From: CAWBOY01 sp963790585
GTDB lineage: Bacteria > Planctomycetota > Planctomycetia > Gemmatales > Gemmataceae
Assembly: GCA_963790585.1 (NCBI GenBank)
Contig: CAWBOY010000001.1
Coordinates: forward strand, 434,001 to 498,000
Length of the DNA: 64,000 nucleotides
Direction of reading: 5' to 3'
Positions within the stretch are counted from its first letter, which is position 1; every line of letters starts with the position of its first letter. The notes beneath the pieces were generated by a model. It saw only the letters and a list, made by a program, of their open reading frames with translations. It was not told the origin of the DNA and ran no database searches. The translations under genes and the position numbers were made by a program. Positions 38,992 through 46,794 of this stretch are shown piece after piece.

Positions 38992-39525
38992 TTAGCGGCC
39001 CGTGCCCCAATAATAAGGAACATAGCTAACGGGCTGAATCGCCAGCGTCGGCATGGCGGGGGCGTAGCCGTAGTTGTAATAAGGGTTATAAGCCGGGGCG
39101 TAATAGTTCGTCGGCTGGATTGGGTAGTAGGACATCATCGGCTGCTGATACGTATACGGAGCCACCGGCGGCGCCGGCGGTGCCGTCATCGGCCGAGCAT
39201 ACGCCATTGCATTCGTTCCGGGCACGAACTGTTGATTCGCGGCGCACGAGCTACAGCCGCCACTCGAACAACCGCCTGATTCGCCTTCGCCACAATTGCC
39301 ACTTGCGCAGCCGCCGGATTTGCCACAGCCGTGGCCACAGCCAAGGCCGCAGATGCTGCCAGCGCACAAAGGACTGAACGCGTTGTAAGGCCGAATCACA
39401 ATGCCGCATTTGTTGCAGCATGCGCCACCACAAGTAAAGAGACCGAAGGTGCCCGCTTGGGTGGACGAGGCGAGCCCCGCCAGACCGGCCAGCGCCAGCA
39501 AGGCGCCGCTGAGCATGTTTTTCAT
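38992..39525 (-). CDS. Secreted Gly/Cys-rich protein with Pro/Tyr-rich tail
   Basis: A 177-residue protein from ATG 39525. The signal peptide (MLSGALLALAGLAGLASSTQA) is followed by about 75 residues with some seventeen cysteines in CGGACCNKCG, CGLGCGHGCG and CSSGGCSSC clusters, and then a Pro/Tyr-rich tail with repeats such as YAPAYNPYYNYGYAP. Such proteins are typical of planctomycete envelopes, which may be stiffened by disulfide cross-links; that role is inference. No enzyme domain is present. A long repeat-rich non-coding region lies upstream. Confidence 0.75.
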   Translation of the reverse strand: MKNMLSGALLALAGLAGLASSTQAGTFGLFTCGGACCNKCGIVIRPYNAFSPLCAGSICGLGCGHGCGKSGGCASGNCGEGESGGCSSGGCSSCAANQQFVPGTNAMAYARPMTAPPAPPVAPYTYQQPMMSYYPIQPTNYYAPAYNPYYNYGYAPAMPTLAIQPVSYVPYYWGTGR

Positions 39526-39818
39526 GATGAGGATTTCCCAGGTGTGAATGCCCGGCGGTTCGTCAGCCATCGTCCTGATGGCGCTCCTCCGCCCATGATC
39601 CGAGCAAGTCTAACCGGCGTTCCGTTCCGTTGCCGTACTATCAGAGCCATTCGCGGTCGCATTTTCGAGAAAAACGACGATAAGACCTGCAAGAACTGAG
39701 CGCCCGGGAAAAACCCTTTGATCGACGGCAACTCGCGAAAGAATCGGGGGAAAAAGGAGAATAGATTCAAGTTGCGAATGGGTTGCGGTTACCCGCGCAT
39801 CTGTTTCCTATCTCCCCC

Positions 39819-39840
39819 CAATGTTCCGCGCGGAACATTG
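39819..39840. repeat. 22-bp perfect palindrome (CAATGTTCCGC core)
   Basis: CAATGTTCCGC followed directly by its reverse complement GCGGAACATTG, with no loop. A loopless palindrome of this length can bind a dimeric protein or mark a repeat-element centre. Confidence 0.6.
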
Positions 39841-39846
39841 CGTGCT

Positions 39847-39888
39847 GACCGTCGCGCCAAAAATGCACATGACCTTGGCGCGACGGTC
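39847..39888. repeat. 13-bp inverted repeat, GACCGTCGCGCCA
   Basis: Arms 39847-39859 and 39876-39888 are exact reverse complements with a 16-bp loop. The left arm sequence occurs again at 39934-39946, followed by the similar AACATTTGCG, so the unit is partly duplicated. Confidence 0.6.
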
Positions 39889-40046
39889 GGCTAACGCAAC
39901 TAGTTGACAGCGTTGACCTTGCGCCGCGGCCCAGACCGTCGCGCCAACATTTGCGTGTGGTACCCCCCTGCCTGGCGTCATGCTTTGCACACAAGGCGTT
40001 ATTTGTCAGGGCCGGTCCATCTCGTTCTTTCAAAACGCTCTGAATA

Positions 40047-40069
40047 GATTGCATTGCGCAGGCACACAG
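40047..40069 (+). repeat. Dispersed repeat, family B, short diverged copy 3
   Basis: GATTGCATTGCGCAGGCACACAG matches the core of the 12.7-kb and 58.3-kb copies. It directly precedes family A copy 3, which suggests the two families can be inserted or mobilised side by side. Confidence 0.55.
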
Positions 40070-40071
40070 TA

Positions 40072-40151
40072 GTGGCCGGGGGTCGGTACTCCTACCCCGG
40101 CGAAGCCCGAGCGTCTCCCGAGAACCGGAGTCGGAGTATCGACCCCGGCCA
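40072..40151. repeat. Dispersed palindromic repeat, family A, copy 3
   Basis: Left arm starts GTGGCCGGGGGTCGGTACTC and right arm 40124-40151 ends GACCCCGGCCA. Several mismatches between the arms (for example CTACCCC against GGAGTC) show more decay than in copy 1. Confidence 0.8.
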
Positions 40152-40191
40152 GGACACAAAGCGTCGTACCCAAGGCCAAAGCGAACCGCTC

Positions 40192-40229
40192 TAATGAATT
40201 GCATAGCGCAGCGCGCACAGACCTCCCGC
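40192..40229 (+). repeat. Dispersed repeat, family B, diverged copy 4
   Basis: TAATGAATTGCATAGCGCAG, then CGCGCACAGACCTCCCGC, aligns with TAATGGATTGCATTGTGCGC at 58303 and keeps the CTCCCGC end. It lies on the other side of family A copy 3. Confidence 0.6.
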
Positions 40230-40392
40230 AAACTGACCATCCAAACCCGTTTCTGCGTCCAATTCAACAAGCTAAGCGCGCTCGGCAATTCAAGGTAGGT
40301 TTTTAGCGCTTTGTCGACTCAGATCTGCGAAAATGGGAATCGCTGAGGGCGCACTAAGGTGTCAAGGGAGCACCAAGGTGTCAGGAATGCTC

Positions 40393-40516
40393 TGTAGAAA
40401 AGCTAATGGCTTGGCGAGCCGGGAGCGTAAGCGACCGGAGAAAGTCTGAGCAAGCGTAATGCTCTCCGGTCGCTTACGCTCCCGGCTCCTGAAGACAGAA
40501 TGCCAGCTTTTCTACA
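40393..40516. repeat. Compound inverted repeat, GAGCCGGGAGCG type
   Basis: The inner arms, 40416-40441 (GAGCCGGGAGCGTAAGCGAC...) and 40463-40488, are perfect 26-bp reverse complements with a 21-bp loop. Outer arms TGTAGAAAAGCT (40393-40404) and AGCTTTTCTACA (40505-40516) are also perfect. This is a REP-like element just upstream of the gene at 40536. Confidence 0.85.
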
Positions 40517-40535
40517 AAGCAAGGAGGCCAACAAC

Positions 40536-41277
40536 ATGCTTCGCAGCTGGAAGATCCGTTTTTTTGATCGCCGCGGCACTATTACTGCTCGCCGGCATGA
40601 CCATTCCTACAAAGCGCCTGATTTGGGATGGCGGCTATATGGATGCCGAGTTTGAATTGACATTCCACGACCAAGACGGAAACGCCCTCGAAGGCGTCGA
40701 ACTGCGAGTAGAGTACCCAGGCGGCGAAAAATGCTTTTACTACCCTGTCACCGACTATCTAGCCGATGCCACTCCGCGATCCGGGGCCGATGGCAAGATC
40801 GTTTTTCATCACGTTTCCTTTCAAGCCTGCGAGACTAGCGGCAGAGTGTATGAGTATTTTTGGATGTACCAAGTCATGGAGGAAGGCCCCAAGTTCAATT
40901 GCCGATTTCTTTATCATGATCGCGAAATCTACCGCATTGACTTTGGGTAGCTCATGTACGGACAGGAAGCGCGGGAAGAAGAGGTCCAAGTGAAACGGAC
41001 TTGGACATGGAACGCATGGCCGCCGCCGGAAATTGACTATATGGCGGATGCGGCTGATGAATATATCGAGTACTATACAAAGCGCGTGGAAAAGTTTTTT
41101 GGCATAGAAAAAAATGGAAAAGAACTGACGGAAAGGTACACGGTTTACAGTGCCTGCACCTGCTACCGCGCCGAGGAGATTTCTCGGGCGCGCCTTTTCG
41201 GCCGTCCGAAGGTGGAGGAGCTGGAGTTTCCGGTCCTTAAACGAAATATCACCGTGAGCCAAGCCCAGCTGAAGTAA
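40536..41277 (+). CDS. Small secreted or anchored protein, broken by a T-run indel and a TAG
   Basis: AAGGAGG at 40521-40527 points to ATG 40536 (MLRSWKIRF), which must switch frame in a run of seven T (40559-40565) to reach the hydrophobic segment LIAAALLLLAGMTIP. Six T would restore MLRSWKIRFLIAAALL without a break. The frame then stops at TAG 40948-40950, yet continues in the same phase from ATG 40954 to 41277 with equally protein-like sequence (YGQEAREEEVQVKRTWTW). With both repaired, the product has about 246 residues: a signal/anchor, a transthyretin-like sheet domain (ELTFHDQDGNALEGVELRVEY, in parts) and a charged C-terminus. Alternatively there are two genes. Function is unknown. Confidence 0.6.
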
Positions 41278-41349
41278 AACTCTGTAATCGACCCATGATG
41301 CATAACGAGGATCGATTTGCACTATACACTCCTTCACTCGACCTGCGAC

Positions 41350-41399
41350 AACAAAAATCGCCTCCAGGCCAACTTTCCGTAGAGAGACGCCTGGAGGCG
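41350..41399 (-). terminator. Rho-independent terminator of the TetR/ABC1 operon
   Basis: CGCCTCCAGGC and GCCTGGAGGCG (41359-41369 and 41389-41399) form a perfect 11-bp stem. Read on the minus strand, the stem is followed by ATTTTTGTTG, a U-rich tail. It lies 63 bp after the ABC1 stop and between convergent genes. A second small hairpin, TGTCCTT/AAGGACA, is at 41413-41427. Confidence 0.7.
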
Positions 41400-41461
41400 G
41401 CCGTTGCAAAAATGTCCTTGAAGGACACACGAGTCTCCCCCTTCGCGCGTCTGAAAATCGC

Positions 41462-42888
41462 TCAAACATACGTGCTCCGGTCCCACCCCGTCGCCTGGAC
41501 CTCCTCTTCGGCGATTGGGCGGATCTCGATCTTGGCTTTGAGGCGATAAAGCATCGAGCGCAATCCGTAAATATTGACGGGCAACGACCGGCGTCGTCGC
41601 CCTTGATCGACTGTAGCGCTTACGGACCATTTCGGAGAATATATCGATGCCACGACGGAAATCTGCCTCATCGCCAAAATCGAAAGGCCCATTCACGTAA
41701 CGACAACGCCAGGTCCAATCCGCATAAGCTTCATTCAATCGAAGCCTGTCGGCATCCGCGGGATCATCCGAGATCGACGACCATTCCTTCACGCTGGCGA
41801 TTCGATCCTCGCGCCGACCGGTCGTCATGGCTCGATCCATCCGTCTGATCATTTCCCATTCCACATCGTCATGGGTTAGCATAAAGCCAAAATCGAGCAA
41901 GCCGAGCGTGCCGTCGCCCATGAATAGGTAATTGCCGGGATGGACATCCGCGGAGGTCATGCGGGCCGTGAAGAGCATGCGATACCAGGCACGGATTAGC
42001 TTAATGGCGAACTCGTTTCGCTCCTCCTGCGATGGATTGCGCCATGTATTCGTCAAGGTGGACGCCTTGGAGCCGTTCCATCGTCAGTACCCTGGCTGTG
42101 GAGTATTCGGGAAAGACGCGAGGTACGACGATACCATCCGCTTCATGAAACAGGGAGCGCACTTTTGTCTGCGTCGCCGCCTCCGCGACGTAGTCTGTTT
42201 CCTGCTCCATCCGCGTAAGTAGATCGTCGAATTGGTCTTTCGTACTTTCCCAATCCCTGCCGAGCCTCCCGGGTAACAGAAAGAGAAACAAGTCGCGGAA
42301 ATCATCGCAGATGGTCCGAGCAATTGCGGGATACTGAATCTTGACGGCAACCTCTTCGCCGCTCTCGAGCTTGGCCCCATGTACCTGACCGAGCGACGCT
42401 GCCGCGAAGGCACGCTTATCGAACGAGGCAAAAAGGTGTTCCGGATCATCGCCTAGCTCATTATGGACCATTTCACGCAAGAGCGACCAGTGCATCGGTG
42501 GCGCATCGAAATGTAGCTGATCCAAAGTCGAAACAAACGCATCGGGCACGATATCTGGAAAGTTGGCCAGGGTTTGGCCAACCTTCATCACCGCCCCGCG
42601 CAGGTAACCCATCGAATCGAGCAGCCGAAGCGCGGTCTTCCAGTGGGTCTCCGCGAGCGATCGCTTCTTCTGGTCCGCGTTCTGGAACCAGCCGCGGACC
42701 CAATAGAACAGATAGGCCGCTGCGATCTTTGCCTGTAGCGTGCCGAGCAGCCCTAGCCGTCGCCACCGACCGATGGGCACCGGTCGCAACGAAGCCACGT
42801 CCAACGATTCCCGCTTCAAACGCGGAATCGCGGCGGCCTCGCTCTCTTCAGGTAACGCACGCATCAATTCCGTCAATGACGCGGACAT
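41462..42888 (-). CDS. ABC1/AarF (UbiB)-family atypical kinase, two frameshifts
   Basis: Protein-kinase-like family of ubiquinone-linked ADCK/UbiB proteins. Visible motifs: RGAVMKVGQTLANFPDIVPD (KxGQ), AAASLGQVHGAKL (the A-rich loop replacing the glycine loop), VAVKIQYP, ADVHPGNYLF and GLLDFGFML. It is read in three frames; one extra base is present at about 42038-42044 (after DEYMA, before NPSQEERNEF) and one at about 41605-41615 (after RKRYSR, before RRRRSLPVNIYGL). The repaired product has 474 residues. AAGGAAGG precedes ATG 42888. It follows the TetR gene by 14 bp and is probably controlled by it. Its substrate is unknown; the family usually acts in lipid or quinone metabolism. Confidence 0.87.
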
Positions 42889-42902
42889 GATTTGCCTTCC
42901 TT

Positions 42903-43514
42903 TCATTCTGCGGGTGTCTGAGGAATCTCTGATTTCTCCAACCAGCCGACGAACATAGCCAAAGAGTGGTCCAACAGGGCGAGTGTCTCTTCCTGCTTGG
43001 GCGACTTGTCACGCGCCCAAAAGATGAGGACACCCGTATAAAGCGTCCAATAAAGTTGGAGAGCGATCGACGGCAATTCTCCGAGACCATGTAACTTTGC
43101 CAACCGTGCAACCGTCTCCAGATGCAAAACGCGCAAGGAGAGTGCCTCCTCGGCAGCTTCGAGCGCCAGCGGGCTCAGAGTTGTCTCTAGCAGGACCGGT
43201 AGATGTTTGCGCAGATGCTTGAGCTTGCGTAAGCCTGCCGCGACGAGAGCGAATAGATCTGCTTCGAAGATGTCCCGTTCCTTGGCCCCAGCTTCGCCAG
43301 GAATGTCTATGTCCGCCATGGCCTCAGCCGCCAAGGAGGTAAGAATGGCTTCCTTGGTGGCGAAATAATTGAATAGCGTCCCGGTAGCTATCCCAGCCGC
43401 ATCGGCGATTTCGCGCGTGGTGCTGGCATCGTAGCCGCGCGTTGCGAACAGCTGACTCGCTGCCGCCAATATCCGCAGCCGCGTCGCAGCCTTGGTTTCA
43501 GCAGTCACTCGCAT
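42903..43514 (-). CDS. TetR-family transcriptional regulator
   Basis: A 203-residue regulator starting at MRVTAETKAATRLR (ATG 43514); the longer frame to 43577 would run through the operator sites. The helix-turn-helix reads RILAAASQLFATRGYDASTTREIADAAGIATGTLFNYFATKEAIL in overlapping pieces, with the usual GTLFNYF recognition helix end. The C-terminal ligand domain is all-helical and unassigned. It heads an operon with the ABC1 kinase gene. Two near-identical copies of a symmetric site lie upstream, which suggests autoregulation. Confidence 0.93.
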   Translation of the reverse strand: MRVTAETKAATRLRILAAASQLFATRGYDASTTREIADAAGIATGTLFNYFATKEAILTSLAAEAMADIDIPGEAGAKERDIFEADLFALVAAGLRKLKHLRKHLPVLLETTLSPLALEAAEEALSLRVLHLETVARLAKLHGLGELPSIALQLYWTLYTGVLIFWARDKSPKQEETLALLDHSLAMFVGWLEKSEIPQTPAE

Positions 43515-43527
43515 GGAACACCTCTGC

Positions 43528-43600
43528 GCGATAATATGACCATGCTCACATTCTAGCCAACCGTGTGGTGGAGTCAAGCGATAAAATGAGCATGCTCACA
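43528..43600. promoter_or_regulatory. Twin TetR operator sites
   Basis: GCGATAATATGACCATGCTCACA (split here as two 11-12-base halves) at 43528-43550 and the related GCGATAAAATGAGCATG... at 43578-43600 share 21 of 23 bases, 50 bp apart. The second holds the perfect palindrome TGAGCATGCTCA, and the first TGACCATGCTCA has one mismatch. They lie 14-86 bp upstream of the TetR ATG. ATAATATG within the first could be the -10 region. Confidence 0.65.
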
Positions 43601-43702
43601 AAATTAGACCCTTGGCATTGACCCATCGCTGCCGCGTGAAGAACCCGGTCCTATAATGACCCAACAGCCGTTTGCTATCGTGAAAAGGACTCGTTGCCTC
43701 CC

Positions 43703-46700
43703 ATGCCGTCGCTCCATCGCATGAATTCTCGTCATCGTCGCCGACTTTGCGTCGAAGAGTTGGAGTCGCGGCTCGCCCCAGCTGTCGCGACGATCCAGGT
43801 CAACGACCCTGTAAGGACCATTGCCACCGATTTTCAGGGCACGAATATCACTTCGTACGATAGCCGCCTCTCCGCCAACCACGACGGCACCGGTACGACG
43901 CCTGACGCGCAGACGGTCCAAATGATCAAGGCGGCAGGCCTCACGATGTTGCGCATCACCAATGGCACGGGCGCGGACAATTGGCATTTCGCGCAGCAGA
44001 ACTCCGAAGGCTTTGCAGGAAGCGCTGGCCTTCTCGCCAACGTCGCGGCCGCGGCAGGAGCAAAAGCAGTCGTCACGATCAATTATGGGACCGGCACGCC
44101 CCAGGAAGCCGCCGCGTATGTCGCCTATCTTGATGGCGCGACCACGGATACTACGCCGCTGGGCACCGACCTGAATAATGTGAATTGGAAGACCGTCGGC
44201 TATTGGGCCGCGTTACGGTCCGAAGCTCCGCTCGCCACCGACGACGGCCTGAACTTCTTGAGGGCCAACCATCCCGCATCCTACGGCATCACGCAAATCG
44301 AGCTTGGCAACGAGATCTATTTCTTCGGCTGGGACGGCGCGCCTACAATTCCGACTTACGACGTCACTCCCGGCTCGCCCTATATGTTGTTTTATCAGCA
44401 GCAAGCCAAGAATTATGTGGCGTTCGCCAAATCATTCGCGACACTCGCGTCTTCCTTTGAACCGGCTCTATCGATCGGCTTCGACGTCGGCGATCCGATC
44501 GAATTTGACCCCCAATGGAACAGCCAAATCCTATTGCAAAGCGTGTCACAGGGCGTGACTCCCGGTTTCTTGAGCGACCATTTTTATGTGTACGATGGTT
44601 CGTTTCAGACAATGACAGACACGCAGCTCCTTGAGGAGACGGTGAGCGATCCTGGCAGCGTTGATCCGGGTCAATCCAACAGTCCGCGCAATTTCGCTCA
44701 GCGTGCCAGTGATTATCGAGCGATTTTGCAAACCTATTTGGGCAGCGCGGCGAACAAGGTGTCTCTAATGACGCTCGAGTTCAACAGCGATGCCACGTCA
44801 GGCACCAAGCAGAGCACCAGCCTCGTCCAGGGATTGTTCTACGCCGACGCCATTGGGGCCGCCCTGCAAACCGAATACGATTCCCTGATTACCTGGAATC
44901 TGCGCAACGCTTACACCGCCATGCCGAACGACAGCAATTACTATGGATGGCGCACCGGCGGCGACAGCGGCCTCCTAGGCGGTTATTCGCCGACTGACTC
45001 AATGGCCCCGGCGACTGGATACTACATCCCGTACCCCAGTTATTTCGCCGACGAATTGGCGGCGAAAATAATTCAAACAGGAGATACAGTCGTAAAGGCC
45101 GTCAGCGATGACACAGATCTTGCGGTCTATGCGGTGAAGCAATCGGATGGCGATCTCGGCCTCCTCGTCATCAACAAGTCACCAACGACGGACATTGACG
45201 AAACTTTCATTCTGGCCGGCGGATTCACGCCTGCCGCGGCGGCCACTTACTGGCAATATGGCGAAACACAGGACACTGCTCAAGAGAACAGCGCGAATGG
45301 CGCTGCCGCACTCGCCACTGGCAACGTTAGTTTGAACGTGACGATTAGCCCGGCAGGGGATAGTTTTGCATACACATTTCCCAAATACTCCATGACCGTG
45401 CTTGACCTCCACGTATCCGGGCCCGGCATCGTCGGCCTGGGGTTATCCAATCGGACCGTGCCCGAGTTTCGTCCGACGGGGATCTTGATCGGCACCCTTT
45501 CGTCGATGGAATCTGGACCGGGCCACACGTTCACATACTCTCTGGTCGCCGGCTCCGGCTCGACCAATAATGCCGCGTTCACGATCTCCGGCAATCAGTT
45601 ACTCAGCGCGGATGCCTTTGATTTCGCCGCCCAGTCGACATACAGTGTCCGAGTCCGCACAACCGACGAGACCGGGCAGACATTCGAGCAGCCGTTCGTC
45701 ATTACGGTCACTGCGGATCCGAACCTGAGCCGCGTCGGTCAAACCTTAACCATCTCAGGAACGAGCGGAAGCGACGTCTTTTCCTTCGTTTCCGGCGTGG
45801 TACGCGACAACATGACGCTCAATGGACTCGGTCTTGCCGCCGATGCAGCCTCGGTGAAGGTGGTTACGTTTCTTGGCGGGTCGGGAAACGACACGGCGTA
45901 TATCAGCGGAGCCAGCAGTAGTTCAAACACCTTGGCGTTGACCGTAGGCGGCGGTTCATTATCCGGACATGGCTATACGCTTAATCTTGGCGGTGTCGAG
46001 ACAGTCCAGGCGTTTGGCGCGAGCGGCGACTTCGCCTATCTCTATGACACCGCCGGCCAGAACACCTTCGCGGCGACACCGAGTTATGGCTTCTTCGCCG
46101 GGGCCGGCTTCTACAACCAGGAGGTAGGCTTCGGCACAGTCAATGCCTTCGCGGCGACAGGCGGAAACGACGCTGCCTATCTCTACGATACTGGCGTCAA
46201 GAAAAACGTATTTGTCGGCACACCCGGATATAGCTATCTCTCTAGCACGACCTACTTCAACCAAACAGTCGGATTCCGCGCGGTCAACGCCTTTGCGTCC
46301 GCAACAAGCAGCGATGCCGCGTACTTATTCGACAACGGCGGCACCAACACTTTTGTAGGCACACCGACCTATTCGTACCTCCAGGGCACAATTTCGTACA
46401 ACCAAGTGGTCGGGTTTCAGTCCGTCACGGCGACCGCAGGCGCCGGTGCCAACGACACCTCCTACCTGTTTGGAGCCACCGGCGGCGGCAACGTGTTTAC
46501 AGCCAATTCGTCCTACGCTTATCTCTATGGCATCGGCTATTTGAACGACGCCGTTGGATTCAAGAATGTCTCGGCATCCGGGACATCGACGGACACCACC
46601 AATCTCTACACAAGTGCCGGAGCAAATGTCTTCACCGGTCAAGGCGCAGTCGGGACGCTGATGAATGTACAGACTACGACCAGCTCGATTTCGTTTGGTT

Positions 46701-46783
46701 ACATCAACCTGATAACAACGCTTGGCACGACGGAAGTAGGCCCAACAGATGGCATTACCTACGTGCTGACGCAGTTTGATTAG
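43703..46783 (+). CDS. Secreted arabinofuranosidase-like glycosidase with C-terminal repeats
   Basis: A ~1026-residue protein with the planctomycete extracellular motif RRRLCVEELESRLAPA. A TIM-barrel glycosidase of the GH51/GH39 type follows: IELGNEIYFFG (general acid, about residue 200) and SLMTLEFNSD (nucleophile, about residue 357), then a beta-sandwich to FPKYSMTVLDLHV. Next are a cadherin-like domain (about 580-680) and five ~46-residue repeats of the form DAAYLYDxGxNxFxGTPxYxYL...YNQxVGFxxVNAFA (about 770-1010). The start is unclear: AAGGA at 43685 fits TTG 43694 or ATG 43703. Likely cuts arabinose-containing polysaccharide outside the cell; a divergent family member with another substrate is possible. 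Confidence 0.78.
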   Translation: MPSLHRMNSRHRRRLCVEELESRLAPAVATIQVNDPVRTIATDFQGTNITSYDSRLSANHDGTGTTPDAQTVQMIKAAGLTMLRITNGTGADNWHFAQQNSEGFAGSAGLLANVAAAAGAKAVVTINYGTGTPQEAAAYVAYLDGATTDTTPLGTDLNNVNWKTVGYWAALRSEAPLATDDGLNFLRANHPASYGITQIELGNEIYFFGWDGAPTIPTYDVTPGSPYMLFYQQQAKNYVAFAKSFATLASSFEPALSIGFDVGDPIEFDPQWNSQILLQSVSQGVTPGFLSDHFYVYDGSFQTMTDTQLLEETVSDPGSVDPGQSNSPRNFAQRASDYRAILQTYLGSAANKVSLMTLEFNSDATSGTKQSTSLVQGLFYADAIGAALQTEYDSLITWNLRNAYTAMPNDSNYYGWRTGGDSGLLGGYSPTDSMAPATGYYIPYPSYFADELAAKIIQTGDTVVKAVSDDTDLAVYAVKQSDGDLGLLVINKSPTTDIDETFILAGGFTPAAAATYWQYGETQDTAQENSANGAAALATGNVSLNVTISPAGDSFAYTFPKYSMTVLDLHVSGPGIVGLGLSNRTVPEFRPTGILIGTLSSMESGPGHTFTYSLVAGSGSTNNAAFTISGNQLLSADAFDFAAQSTYSVRVRTTDETGQTFEQPFVITVTADPNLSRVGQTLTISGTSGSDVFSFVSGVVRDNMTLNGLGLAADAASVKVVTFLGGSGNDTAYISGASSSSNTLALTVGGGSLSGHGYTLNLGGVETVQAFGASGDFAYLYDTAGQNTFAATPSYGFFAGAGFYNQEVGFGTVNAFAATGGNDAAYLYDTGVKKNVFVGTPGYSYLSSTTYFNQTVGFRAVNAFASATSSDAAYLFDNGGTNTFVGTPTYSYLQGTISYNQVVGFQSVTATAGAGANDTSYLFGATGGGNVFTANSSYAYLYGIGYLNDAVGFKNVSASGTSTDTTNLYTSAGANVFTGQGAVGTLMNVQTTTSSISFGYINLITTLGTTEVGPTDGITYVLTQFD

Positions 46784-46794
46784 CGCGGCTGCGG

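Larger units (their letters stand above)
39526..40535. other. Non-coding, repeat-dense region of about 1 kb
   Basis: No open frame here shows coding character; the longest ones run through repeats. The region contains a 22-bp palindrome, a 13-bp inverted repeat with a third copy of one arm (39934), two family B fragments around family A copy 3, and a compound inverted repeat at 40393-40516. A tandem near-repeat, AAGGTGTCAAGGGAGCACC, also lies at about 40355-40383. Confidence 0.75.

Noticed and set aside
39767..40288. Minus-strand 173-residue frame in the repeat-dense region
   Set aside because: It reads through family A and B repeats and has no ribosome site or domain.
40759..41469. Minus-strand 236-residue open frame
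   Set aside because: It spans the broken + strand gene and the terminator; composition is not protein-like and no motif is seen.
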